Positions 33,401-44,719 of a DNA stretch of 64,000 nt are shown here, one piece after another. The notes beneath the pieces are model-generated. The model had not been told where the DNA came from. It saw only the letters and a list, made by a program, of their open reading frames with translations, and searched no databases. Numbering within the stretch: the first letter of the stretch is position 1; the number at the start of each line of letters is the position of its first letter. Location: contig QVOM02000025.1 in the NCBI GenBank assembly GCA_003586115.2, positions 41,832,522 through 41,896,521 on the forward strand, written 5' to 3'. The DNA is from Salvator merianae. Lineage: Eukaryota > Chordata > Lepidosauria > Squamata > Teiidae. A program made the translations under genes and the position numbers.

Positions 33401-36400
33401 AAAATAATTTACTGGTCTTTTTTCAGCGGTTTCAGTCAAACCCAGATTGACTAGTGACCATCAACCTCTACTGCACCTAGATTCAGATGTAAGAAGTGCT
33501 ACCTCCTCTGACACCAGGTTTTTCATTCCATCAATGTATCCCAAGAGGAAGAGGCTAAGATGGTAGTCTGTCAATTCTACATATATCACTGAATACTAAG
33601 ATTTCTAACACACAAATCCACCCAGCAGCTCTTCCAGTGTAGGAATAACCCTTTGTTTGACAGCAAATGTTGGACAATGAGAAAGGAGCTCAGACAGCTA
33701 TGCGGCTTACTCAGCTTAACTGAAATCATGAAATCTATCACAATATGTTGCCTTTAAGATGCCAATATAAAAGTTTGATCTCAGAAAAAAAAGCTACCCA
33801 TAATCCCAAAGTGTGGACAAATCTCAAACTGGCTGTTCAAGAGATAAATTCTATCTTTTTCTGGTACCTGATTTCTGATAAATTTGAAAAAAAAATAAGG
33901 TTCTCCCTAGACAGACCCATTTCTGCAATCCATTGGGAGTTTTACAGCGATCTCTTCGATTTGACTGCCCAGGATAGTAGAATCATTAAGGACCATAAAC
34001 TTCTACAATCTGACTACAAATCACAGACTCTGAAATTAAATGATTATTAATTTTCTGAAAGGAAATAAAACTGCTGGTGGGAATTTTTTCCCCCTGAACG
34101 ATTTAAACACAACTCAGAGTGGTGCACCCATCTTCCAGAAGATCTTTTTACTCATAGAAATAATTCCTATTTTATCCCTAGTGGATGGAAACTGAGCATC
34201 ATTGTCCGAATTCATAGAAAAACCGATAAACTTTGCCCTGGAAATGACAGGTGCAGAATCTGGTGTACTCTTGGACTCTACGCTTATGCTTGAAACTCAG
34301 GTGGAGGTAGTGGCCAAGAATGCATACCTCCAGCTACGACTGGTTCGCCAGTTGTGATCTCCTCTAGACAGAAACAATCTGGCCACAGTAATCCATGCTT
34401 TGGTAACTTCTAGATTGGATTATTGTAACACGCTTTACATGGGGCTGCCCTTGAAGACAGTTTGGAAGCTGCAACTGGTGCAGAATGCAGCAGCAAGACT
34501 GCTGACTGGAACAGCTGGCCAAATGCATATCATGCTGGTCTTAAAAGAGGTGCACTGGCTGCCAATTTGCTACCAAGCCCAATTCAAGGTGTTAATATTA
34601 ACCTATAAGGCCCTAAATGGCTTGGGCCCCAAATACCTAAAGGAACATCTTCTCCCATATTGACCTGCCCATGCCTTAAGATCTGCAGATGAAGCCCTCC
34701 TGGCTGTACCACCACCTTCAATAGCTAGAGGGGTGGGGCACTTGGGATAGGGCCTTTTCAGTGGTGGCCCCCAGACTGTGGTACACACTTCCTCCTGAGG
34801 TGCATCAAGCTTCTTCACTAAAATAGACGCTCCTATTTACCCTTGCCTGTGGCTAAAGATACAGCTTTCACTCCTCACTTTCAGGCACTGCTACTGCTTT
34901 ATTGTGTGTCTTTTACATTCTGTTTTTTATTGTTGTAACCCACCTTCGGGTATAGGGCAGAATAAAAATGCAAATAAATGAATGAATAAATAAACTTAAC
35001 CCCAAGAACTGCCAACCTGACAGTATAATTGATATCGCTGCAAAAATATAAGCTAGATATCTTAATAAAATTGCACACTGGGTCGGTGAGAACATTTTTG
35101 CAGAAGAGCAAATTGGCTTCAAATAAGGGCATTTAATGATGATCATTATATTATCTTACAACACCTAAAGGCAGACATCTTTTTACAGCTTTTATTGACC
35201 TGACCATTGAATTCAACTCCTTAAATAGAGATTTGTTCTGGGACAAACTGACTGTCACAAATATAGATCACAGATTACTAGTTCTCATTACAGTTTATAT
35301 ATAGAAACCAGCTTGAAAGTTCATTTTGGCTAAGGTGGTGCCTTGATGCACCAAGGTGCACTAAGGTGGTGCCTTGATGAGATGAAAACAGCTTCAGGAG
35401 TACGTCAAGGCTGTGGTTGAGGCCCTGAACCATGATAACTTCCCTATGCCCAAAACCATGGAGAGGACAATGAATATACATTTATATGCTGATGATACAA
35501 GGTGTTAATGTTAACCACTCAAGTGGGCCTGAGGAGAATCCGCAAGAGATTTCATTTACGTTGTGCAGCCAATTATTTGCATATTAACAAAGATAAATCT
35601 AAGGTGGGGTTTTTTGGAAGTTACATAGATGGCCCTTCGATACATCAATAATAAAACAGGTCAATTTATATCAATATCTGTGTCTGACTTTCACATTCAC
35701 TAGAGTTCATGGTTTCTTATTTGAAAAGTTACTTCACAAAAGCATCCCCTGCTCTTTATTCACTTAACAAATTTTTCAGTTATAAATACCCCAGTTCTGT
35801 CAGACAAGTTCTTAAGGTATTCAGAGATAAAGTTATTCTCATACTCCTTTATGGGGCAGAAATTTCAGGATCCTCGGAAATCCAGAAGCTTGACATCTGT
35901 ATGCATTTTTTAACATAACCTATTCCACTCTTTCTTCTGCCATGCAGGCTGAATTAGGCATGCTTCCTCTAAATGTATGCTGCTCTAAGTAGATAATATA
36001 AGTACTGGTTTAAACTTAATACAGTGAGTCGTGGCAATTGCCCCTTCTGTGCCTACAGGAGCAAGCAAAAAGTGCTAACAAGAAATCATAGTTATATATC
36101 CTGTCTGTCTGCATTGTGCATCTCACCTTGCCCTTAAATGCCTTAAGCTTTTTAGGCCCTAATTTCATGGCAGTTCTCAAACAAAGAGCCATTGATATAG
36201 AGCTTCAAAATGACTTGGCATCTATCTCCCGTGCAAGTTCAATCCTTTGCCTCAACACTTTTAAACACCAGGCAAAATTAGAGAAATACTTGTCTTTCAA
36301 CATACCTATGCAACTCCGCAAAGCCTTTTTACAAGCCACATACAGATACAACAATAAAATTTGGCTGTTATCAGAACATCCCACACCACAAAAGACTCTG

Positions 36401-36775
36401 TGTTTGCAATGCCCTGTACTAGAAGATGCAGTCCATTCCTTCTTATTTGTCAATTATAAGATAACACAAGGGATTGTTGTTTAACTTCCTTTCTAGTTCA
36501 TTATAGTTTTTCTGAGAACAAACAAAAAAATGTACATTTTATTCCAATGCTCAGATAAATTTGTCATAGAAAAAGTGACAACAAATTATTTGTTATGAGG
36601 GCTACCAAGATGCAAGCCACTCATATTGATCACGTAGGAATAGGTTGTTTTGGGGGTGTTTTATAATATAATGTAACTGTACTTTTTATATTTGTACTTT
36701 TACTGCCTTTGTTACCATTTGTTTTAAATGTAATTTGATATGGTCAGATGACTAATCAATAAAAGACTTAAAATA
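30470..36775 (+). mobile_element. Long APE-type LINE (about 5.5 kb plus insertion), degraded; possible Ingi/Vingi-like
   Basis: Order on the plus strand: a 5' region with GGGAAGATGGCATCC (about 30487); an ORF1 remnant with a coiled-coil stretch (LNGIDAKVDFLNSELK then LVQINKEQHSML, about 31020-31105); an ORF2 with APE endonuclease block GDFNAK (33161-33178); an RT finger PSGWKLSIIVRIHRK (about 34177-34222), where it is cut by an L2-like insertion; RT resuming after 34994 with DIAAKIYARYLN and EEQIGFK (about 35025-35125); the catalytic box YADD (35485-35496); the C-terminal domain at 36116-36484; and the family tail near 36735-36775. Stops and frameshifts are many. The segment 31475-31775 does not fit ORF1 and may be another insertion. 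The clade is uncertain; the APE block argues against R2/R4. Confidence 0.68.
34233..34993 (+). mobile_element. L2-like LINE, 5'-truncated, nested inside another LINE's RT
   Basis: The frame 34400-34663 (87 aa) is the post-RT segment typical of vertebrate L2/CR1-like elements: SRLDYCNTLYMGLPLKTVWK, LVQNAAARLLTG, VHWLPICYQ, FKVLILTYKALNGLGPKYL. The downstream GTTGTAACCCACCTTCGGG and (AATAAATGAATGAATAAATA)-like tail is an L2-type 3' end. The host LINE's RT reads up to about 34222 and resumes at about 34994. The short string ATAAACTT occurs at both junctions and may be the target-site duplication. Confidence 0.78.
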
Positions 36776-37590
36776 ATTGTAAACCCGCCTGTCTAGCCCC
36801 CTAGACGTATTTGGATACTGATACTTTAGAAGACATGTCCTGGGATAAAATGTTGATATTAGAGATGGCCTCTCCAAGCACCATATTGCAATAGTCACTG
36901 AGCAGAAGTTTCTACTGGTAAAAAAAAAGGAAGAATGCTAGGATTCAGGTAGCAGGAGAACGTCACTGCAAGAATACATTGTACAGAAATGTGGCTCTTT
37001 ATGTGAGTGTTAATAAAGGTAGAGCACAGAACTCAGCATTGGTTTCATTTTCACAGTAGATTTCTCTTTTATGTTCTGCTATTACTATTTTTAGGTTATA
37101 AGGAGCATTATACCTTGATTCTCTCTTATGTGTCTGTTCTCAAAACTTTTTCTTTTCTTGTGGATAATTTTTATCATACATTAAATTTCATCTGTTATCA
37201 CTTATATGTACCTTTTTTCTTCTTTATTGATTTCCAGAATGCTTTATTAGGACCGGCCCTACCATTAAAGAGATTGAAAATACCCTCTTTAAGCAGTGCA
37301 TGTTGAAGTAGGCAGCAATAGTGAGATGTTGCGAGACATTTGCGAGTCTGCCCTCCACACCTATGCTAGCTTGCCGCACTTACATGCAGTGGAATAGGAG
37401 AAGGTCCATATTGTCCTTCACCTCAAGCACCAAAATGTCTATCATCAGCCCTGTTATTTTTTTCAGATTAAAAAAAAATATTGTTCTAATTTTCAACTAG
37501 AAAATCAACCAAACCTTTTCCTCTATTTATCCTCTATTTTACTTACTTTTCCTCTTTTTTCTTTGTCCATTAAAATTATGAACCTATAGG

Positions 37591-37686
37591 TAGGGCTTGT
37601 GCAATGCTTTTTTTGAAAAAAATATATAGTGAAATATATAGGGCTTGTGCAATGCTTTTTTGAAAAATATATATAGTGAAAATACA
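37591..37686 (+). repeat. Tandem duplication, 2 units of about 48 bp
   Basis: TAGGGCTTGTGCAATGCTTT, followed by a T run, GAAAAA and ATATATAGTGAAA, occurs twice in a row (from 37591 and from about 37639) with only small length differences in the T and TA runs. Confidence 0.8.
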
Positions 37687-38052
37687 TTTTTTATTCTTCT
37701 TAAAGAGCTGTTTATTATATGTGATCAGCATGAAACTATGGGAATAGTGAAGTATATTGCAAGAACTGGAAGAGGATAATTATGCAAAGCATATCCTGTT
37801 GATTCATGCTTTTCACTAGCATTATTAGCTGATAAGTATCAGTATAACAGTCTGTTCTAAATTTATTCTATACTAGCCTTATGCAAAACTATTAAAAATG
37901 TAAGCAGTTTTTGAGAAAAATAATTTTTATGTTCAGGCTTATTTTTTTCTGATTGACAGAAGTGGTATTAGTACACCTAGTATATTATACCTTAACGTAT
38001 TATATCTGTATGGTAACCTGAAATAGTGCCTATAATATGATTGTCTGATCCA

Positions 38053-38089
<37 letters not shown>

Positions 38090-38116
38090 GATAATAATAA
38101 TAATAATAATAATAAC
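38053..38116. repeat. (ATT)n/(AAT)n palindromic microsatellite
   Basis: About twelve ATT units (38053-38089), a single G and then about eight ATA/AAT units (38091-38116). The two arrays are mutually complementary, so the tract forms a hairpin or cruciform. Confidence 0.9.
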
Positions 38117-38716
38117 TATGATATACAATGTTTACTATATCTCAGTAGATCTATAATCTTAAAATTAAGTAGAAATTACAAAACCTCTGTATTAGTAAAT
38201 TAATCTCAGCTAAAGACAGAAGTTGAGTGAAGGTGAATAGTATGTAAGGAGCCTAGTTCTAACAAATTCTATGTTAGCTATTTTAAACCAAACCAACATA
38301 ACCTCCAGCAAAACTATTTAACATATACATTGTTTTGACATGCAGTATATGCTTAGTTTTCTCCTCTGCTCACTGTTTAAATAAACTGTAAGCTTCTATG
38401 TTTAGTGAAAAACTGCCAGTACAGTTTGGGTGTACGGGGTTTTTCTGTGTGTAGATTAACTCAGTTGACCTTTGCGGTTGATTTCAGTTACAGAATACTG
38501 TTGTATTTAAAACACATTTTCAGTAGAAATAAGTTCTTGCAGCTTCCTTGCTCTCTACAGATCTACTGGCATTTAAGAACAAAAAGTAAGCTGATGAACA
38601 CTTGTCATCTTTTAACAACTTCTGTGTATGTGTTTAAATTAATGTACCTTGGTCTCTTTCAGTGGAAGTCGTAATTCACATTTAAAGAATTAAACCTGGC
38701 TTTTTAAAATTCCCAG

Positions 38717-38940
38717 TTACCGGAATTCATACAAGAAGAACATCTGCATAGATATGCTGCGACAGGGTTATCACAAGTCTTTTGCCGAGCTCTTTACTCT
38801 GATAGAGAAGTGGAATGCCTTGAGGAAGGCTTCAGGGCCTGGGTCAGCCATATGGCTGGAGAAGTCCCTAGAGGAGCAGCCTGATAAACTGGATCAGCTT
38901 CACTACTTCCTGACCAGGGCTGAGGCAGCCCAGCGATCAG
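38717..38940 (+). CDS. TTC29: TTC29 coding exon 3 (224 nt)
   Basis: The acceptor is AAAATTCCCAG (AG 38715-38716) and the donor is GTAAAT at 38941. The first base completes the Ala codon begun in exon 2, giving [20 protein letters not shown], then [37 protein letters not shown] and TRAEAAQRS. This strongly matches the conserved region before the TPR array in vertebrate TTC29 ([10 protein letters not shown]...[21 protein letters not shown]). One base is left over at the donor. The reading frame is open throughout, also beyond the conserved part, which argues for an intact gene. Confidence 0.96.
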
Positions 38941-39944
38941 GTAAATAGGGGAATTCTGGGTAATGGAGCAGCAATGTGTGCCTGAGGGAAGATTCCAATT
39001 GTTTCATGTATGAATCTGAAACATTACTGGAACTTGGTGTATTTCAGACATAGATGACTAAATTGTGTTTATAGAAGGAATAACAGCTAACTCTGAATTG
39101 TGAGACTTATGAGTATAGTGAGACTTTTGGATGACAAAAAGAGAGATACTCTCTAGTATATGTATGTAATAAGGTTTCATTGATTTTAATTTTTGTGTGT
39201 GTGTTGATTTTGCAATTAAATACTTGGGTGAGGTTGTGTTATCTACCATACATTTTCCTTCAAGTGCCAGATCTAAACTTGAATAAAAGTGTTTCCTATT
39301 TGGGACTCTATTTGTCAATATGCTTTAGGGTTTTTTTAATGAATCAGTTGTATTCTTATGATTAGATTAGTTTTTCCAAAAATTATCTTCTTAGGTTTCT
39401 GTCTTTCAATCAACTATAACTTTTTTAAACGCTTCAGCAAATTAGAAGTTGAGTAGTGGAAGGCTGGAAAAAGTACTCAGAAGCTGTTAGCAATGGCATT
39501 TTGTATGGATGGAATAAAGAACCTTGAATCACACGGTAAAAAGAGTATGGCATTATTGGCTGTTTAATAATGAACAGAATTACTACCCATTACTTCAACC
39601 CAAACTGTAAGTAGAGAGAAAGGAGAAAGAAAGATGGCAGTGCTCCCTCACGTTTCATAGTTCAGAATTTGAATCTTCTTTTCCCTCTTCAGACATGCAA
39701 CTAGTGTATTTATAACCCATCATGTTTGCTGTTTTCCTGTTTACACAGACTTTTCACCCTTACAGCTAAAAATCTTGTACTCTGGAATTTTAGAGACTTT
39801 TAAAAGAATGGGACTTTTTTTTTTTTAATGAAATTATCTTGCAGTTTTAAGGCTTCAACCACACATGGGAAATGAGGTGCCACTGCAGCAACTAAAGGGC
39901 ATTTCCACCCCAGTGAGTTGCTTACATTGTGCTCTAAATCAGTC

Positions 39945-40597
39945 TTTGGAATCCAAGAAAGCACCCTTTCAGCAGAAAAGGATATTGTGGAACTGGAAAA
40001 GGTGCAGAAAAGGGCAACCAGAATGATCAGGGGGCTGGAATACCTTCCTTCTGAAATCAGGCTGTACCGTTTTGGCCTCTTCAGCCTTGAAAGGCATCGC
40101 TTAAGAGAGGACCTGATTCAAGTACATAAAATGACACACAGTATGGAAAAGGTGGATAAAGAAAAATTATTTTCTCTATCACACAGCGCTAGGACCAGGG
40201 GGCACACTATGGATCTGATAGGTAGGAGAGTTAGGACTGAAAAGGAGAAGTATTTTTTTCACCCAGAGGGTCATTGGTCCATGGAATTTACTACTGGATG
40301 AGGTGGTGGCAACAATCAGCCTGGATAGCTTTAAGAATGGATTGGACAGATTTATGGAGGTCAGGTGTATCAATAGCTACTAGAATGGATGCCTAGTTAC
40401 TGCCTCGAGAGTAGAGAGACAAGCCAGATGCCTCTAAAGGCCATTTGCATGGAGCTGAGAGTAGGTGAAGGTTTTGCCTTTTTATTCTGCTTGAGAATGC
40501 CTAGAAGCAATTGGTGGGCCACCATGTGAAACAGGATGCTGGACTCGATGGGCCATGGCCTAATCCAGCAGGGGTTCTCTTATATTCTTATATTCAG
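39945..40597 (+). mobile_element. CR1 LINE, RT C-terminal end and 3' terminus
   Basis: The frame 39918-40301 reads DIVELEKVQKRATRMIRGLE, then FGLFSLERHRLREDLIQVHK, the hallmark end of the CR1 reverse-transcriptase ORF. The following non-coding part carries GAAACAGGATGCTGGACTCG and ATGGGCC, with an ending TTCTTATATTCTTATATTC that matches the octamer-type CR1 terminus. It is a 5'-truncated copy. The ORF is nearly intact through this part. Confidence 0.88.
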
Positions 40598-41869
40598 ACT
40601 AGAATGAAGAGTTCTGTGGGTGCCTTTACAGTACTGAACACAGTGAGACCAGTCTGTGGCTGGCTAGGTCCCTCTTTCTGAGAGCAGAGTCACCTGCCTT
40701 GTAGGTGTGATGGAAGTGCAGGAGACAAATCATTGGAAATACAAATATTATAATCAACACTATTACCTGTTTTCAAAATCACTCTATCAAGCAAGAGTTT
40801 GTTTTGAATATGTTGTTTTTAATGAATGTTTGGTTTGGAGGGAGAGAAAAGGCACAAAACTCCTCTTTGAGAAAGAGAGGGTGGTATTACTAGAATGACA
40901 TTCAGGGGATGGAACTTATGGGTGGTTAGTCAATCATTACTCAAGATAAGATGTTTGGAGAAGGAAAAGGCAAGGAATGAGGAAGGAAAAGTCTGAAACA
41001 ATGCAAATATCTGGTTCAAACAAACGAAAAACATGATAATTGAGAGGCTTGATTGAATTGTTTGAAAGATTGGTGAAAATATTCAAAGTTATTAATTGGG
41101 GCAATGGAGCTAGGATGTGATATGTGTATTTCTGAGGAAGAACTGATAGAAAGTCCAATAAATTATCTCTTAGCAGTGGCTGTCAGGAGCTTGCACGTAG
41201 GAAAAAGTGAGCAGAAAAGGGTCAAATGCAAATTTGGAGCAAAAATTTGACAGCTATGTTGTGCTCTTTATTCTTCGGAGACATGGTGTTAAGGCTGTCT
41301 TTGGAAAGAGATATTTCACTGAAGCTGCATGTGGTTTATGCCTAAATTTAAGTCACATGGGGTTTCTTTCTTTAAAGAAAGGTAGACCATATCATCATTG
41401 GAGCCCTGGTGCCCCTTTACTTTTAGATGTGCTGCCCTTTGCCCAGCCAACCCACGAAGGCTGCCCACAGGTCAAATGTGGTATGAAATTATGAGCGTAC
41501 CATAAGTCTGATCTAAGTTTTCCACAGTAGTTAATGTACAACTCTGGAATGCCAGTTATAAAAATAGGCACATATTTGCTTTTAGACAGTGTGGAGGTAG
41601 GCAAAATTGCAGTCTCAAGTCAAACTGAAATAAGTATGCATGATGGGAAATGTTGAATATATCTTTGCAAATGGTAATGAAGATAGTATTCTAAATATTG
41701 TAGGTATGGACAATTTGACAAGTCAGCAACTAATGCAGGTCATTCTAAACCTGAGCTGTTGAACAATGAGCATATAAGAGGCTTTTCCTGTTGTTTCCTA
41801 GAAATCTCTTTTTCTTTTAAAGAAGCATGGGCAACTTTTTGGTGCCATGTGAGCTCATCCAAACATATC

Positions 41870-42330
41870 TGCTACACTGGGCCTATTCGCACTTTGCGAG
41901 AGGAACGTTCCTGTCCACTCGCTAGTCAGCTGCATTCACACTTTCAAACGTAGGGAGCTGCCTTGAAACTCACCCAAGCCCACCTGATGCCTACCTGAAG
42001 CTGAGTAAGGCTGGTGCAGTAAATTGCAGTCTTAAGCTCACTTGTGTGATCAGGTGTAGATCAGGGGAGCTGCGTTCACATTACTTTCAGGTTTGAAATG
42101 GCGGCAGGGAGGGGCCAGCTTCGGAAACAGCTCTCTGCCTTCGAAATAGTAGTTCTATGCTTCAAATGAGTAGCTCTATGGTTTCGTAGTAGCACTATGA
42201 AGTAGCTCTATGGTTTCAAAGTAGCTCCCTGACTAGTGCATTCCCATTCACACTGCTCCCTCTGCTGGTCAGCTTGCAAACTGTTCCATTGCTGACAAGT
42301 GCAAATGGCAACCACTGGACTTCATTTTGA
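41870..42330. repeat. Mosaic repeat with AGCTGC-TTCACA and AGTAGCTCTATGG subrepeats
   Basis: Three versions of a unit built on AGCTGC(A/G)TTCACA or CATTCACACTGCT (about 41928, 42070 and 42248) and several copies of GTAGCTCTATGGTTTC (about 42165-42215) lie in a GC-richer block than its flanks. The edges GGGCCTATTCGCAC (about 41879) and GTGCAAATGGCAACC (about 42300) are weakly inverse to each other, so a DNA transposon is possible. No ORF or duplication confirms it. Confidence 0.4.
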
Positions 42331-42804
42331 CCGGCCTGAAGCCTGCTAATTATACCGCTCTCCTCTAGTAAGTGAAAAAACGCCCTCTATGAAGCTCCTT
42401 GTCTGCATACTACCTTCAGCTCTCATACTTACTGGGATCATCACAGCTGTTACATTACCATTTCAGTTGTTTTATTTGCTTGAGTTATAAGTTTATAGAG
42501 GAAGAAAGAAAATCCAAATCCTTGCAAGAAAGTTTTTCAATGGACAAGGCTGATGGAGGCCTCCATCACTCTGAGCTTTCCTCATGTAACTTCCCACAGT
42601 GCAGAGGAGCTCCGTCGAAGAACATTTATAGTCTGTTCTCCTCCTCTGTTGGTGGAGAAGCCACATAAGGAACCCTGCAGTGGATCTCAGAAAGTTTTAA
42701 CTGTTATTTTCAACTCACTGCTATTTATTTTTCAGCCCCAGCTCAAGCTAGGCTATCGCATCAAATTATTCATGCTTTTATATCCTGATTTTCTCCTAAA
42801 GAGC

Positions 42805-42980
42805 TGCAGGTGACAAACATTCTTCTTCTCTTTATTTTATTCTCAGAAGAACCCTATGAGCTGGGGTTACGCCAAGAAGCAATGACTGGCCCAAGATTAC
42901 CCACTGAGCTTCCATGGCTGAGTGGGGATCTGAACTTTGATTGTAATGCAGTATTCTAGCCACTATACTGCACTAGGTAT
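42805..42980 (-). mobile_element. MIR-type (CORE) SINE
   Basis: The plus-strand text (CTATGAGCTGGGGTTACGCC, CCATGGCTGAGTGGGGATCT then GAACTT, ending AGCCACTATACTGCACTAGG) is the complement of the tRNA-derived head TAGTGCAGTATAGTGGCT and body of the MIR/L2-mobilised SINE. The head at the right end gives minus orientation. A plus copy lies at 52312-52500. Confidence 0.75.
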
Positions 42981-44719
42981 GTGGAAGACAGAACTCTTTT
43001 TCTCCAGAGACTGCATTCATCTATAGTAACAGTTTAGAATGATGGCTGAAAACTATTTTAAACCAAAAGCATTCAGTGGTGTAATGTGTGCAGTGATCTA
43101 TAAATTTAGTAGCATCTCTACTTTCTGACAGTGATCCAAACCCTTCCATATCCCAAAAAAACAAAAATGTTTTGCCCAATGCGTGTGACTCCATTGTATT
43201 TGACCAGTGCGTGTCTAGCACAGTTATGGTTGTCTTTGTGCAGAACTTGTTCTTGTTCAGTGATAGGGCAGTCACATTAAAGTTCACTCAGTCAAGCTAT
43301 GACAATAACAATAAGTGTCAAGTCACTTCTGACTCTTGAGAATTGTAGAATAAGTCCCTCAAAATATCTGCATAATTTTACAGTACTCTACCGTTTTTAT
43401 ACTTAGCTGTAAAGAGAGGTTAAAGCTATTATGACTTAGATACCACTTTCCCACAATTCCATTTTTTATCTTTTATTTGCTTAAATATGGTGCCTTTAGA
43501 TTTAATGGATTTATTACTACATGCACTAGTACTTGCTGGCACATGCTGAGTTGGAATTGATGGCATATTCTTCTGAATAACATTTAAAAATTGTGACTTT
43601 TATTTCTTCTGATTTAATGTAGGCATGGCAAATTTGTTCATATATCTGGGGAAGACAACCTTGTCCGTGTGTAGTTACCTTCCTTGTGCAGTATTCTTCA
43701 ACACAGTGTGAACAAAGCATTACATTCATCCGATTTCTTCCACTAGTTTCAGAAAATAAGTTCAGCCTTTTCCTTCCAAATAACCCTAGTAAGAGAAATG
43801 GAGGCATTCGTTATTTCAGGAAAGTATCCTTGGAAGAAAAACAAAAGTCATTTCATTCTGTTTATCCAGTGATAAAATACCATAGTAAGGCTGACCAAGA
43901 CTCAGTAATAAGATTGGACTATGTCTTCAATACCAGTATAAAAATACTTTAGACTAAAGGAGAACTTTGTTCAAGGAGGTATTACAAGCAATAGCATTCT
44001 ATCAGAGTAGCCATGAATTTCTTGATAGTACTGCAAACATGCAGTGTGATTGTCTGTAGATCTACCTTAATAAGTACAGTAATAATAACAGAACTTGGGC
44101 TTACGTGGACTTTACAAGACCTCTGTCACTTACAAAAGTTGATGGGGACTGTATATTATACTAAATTACATTATTTAGCCATATAAATTTATAATGCTAT
44201 AAAAGACTATTAGAAACATGGAAGAATTAAGTAAAAGTAAGAAAAAGTTTGCAATGGTTATTTTAGACCAGCCAGTGTGCATTTTAAATGTACAGCTATT
44301 TAATATTGCTGTATTGTTATTACTAGTAATCTTTCTTAATAAAGACTCAGGGTAATTTAAAGTTATATAAACTAACAGTATGCACAAAGAAAAAAAATCC
44401 AACCATAAAAGGCCCTGTAAAGCCTGGGGTATAGTACTGAGCATAAATAGAAAATAGGGTCCTACTTCCTTTAAATATGCAGTATATTTTCCTAGGCATC
44501 CTCTACCATAACAAAATTATTGTCATCATTATCATCATCTTGTGATCAGAGATATGAATTGTAAGTAAAATGTTGCTATCTGAAACTCTTAATTCCACAA
44601 TATGTTCATAGTACTCTAGACAAGATAGCTCTAATTTAAATCCCCAAAATACATTAGCAACTAATATTATTATGCCTGCAAGATGAGCATTCTAAGAAGA
44701 TTTTTGGTGAAATAAAATT

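Larger units (their letters stand above)
10902..38716 (+). other. TTC29: TTC29 intron 2 (27,815 bp)
   Basis: GTAAGT donor to CCCAG acceptor. It is packed with the mobile elements listed separately. Stretches where I see no gene: 11760-14090 (AT-rich), 17890-19000, 19580-23330, 23430-28900 and 36780-38700. Faint items inside these are a squamate-type interspersed repeat near 20545-20650, a run of imperfect short repeats at about 22590-22760, possible antisense L2-like tails at about 24580-24670 and 27340-27430, and a SINE tail near 25375-25460. No other coding exon is supported. Confidence 0.8.

Noticed and set aside
34899..34990. AATAAA-rich tail as polyadenylation site of a host gene
   Set aside because: It is the 3' tail of the nested L2-like LINE.
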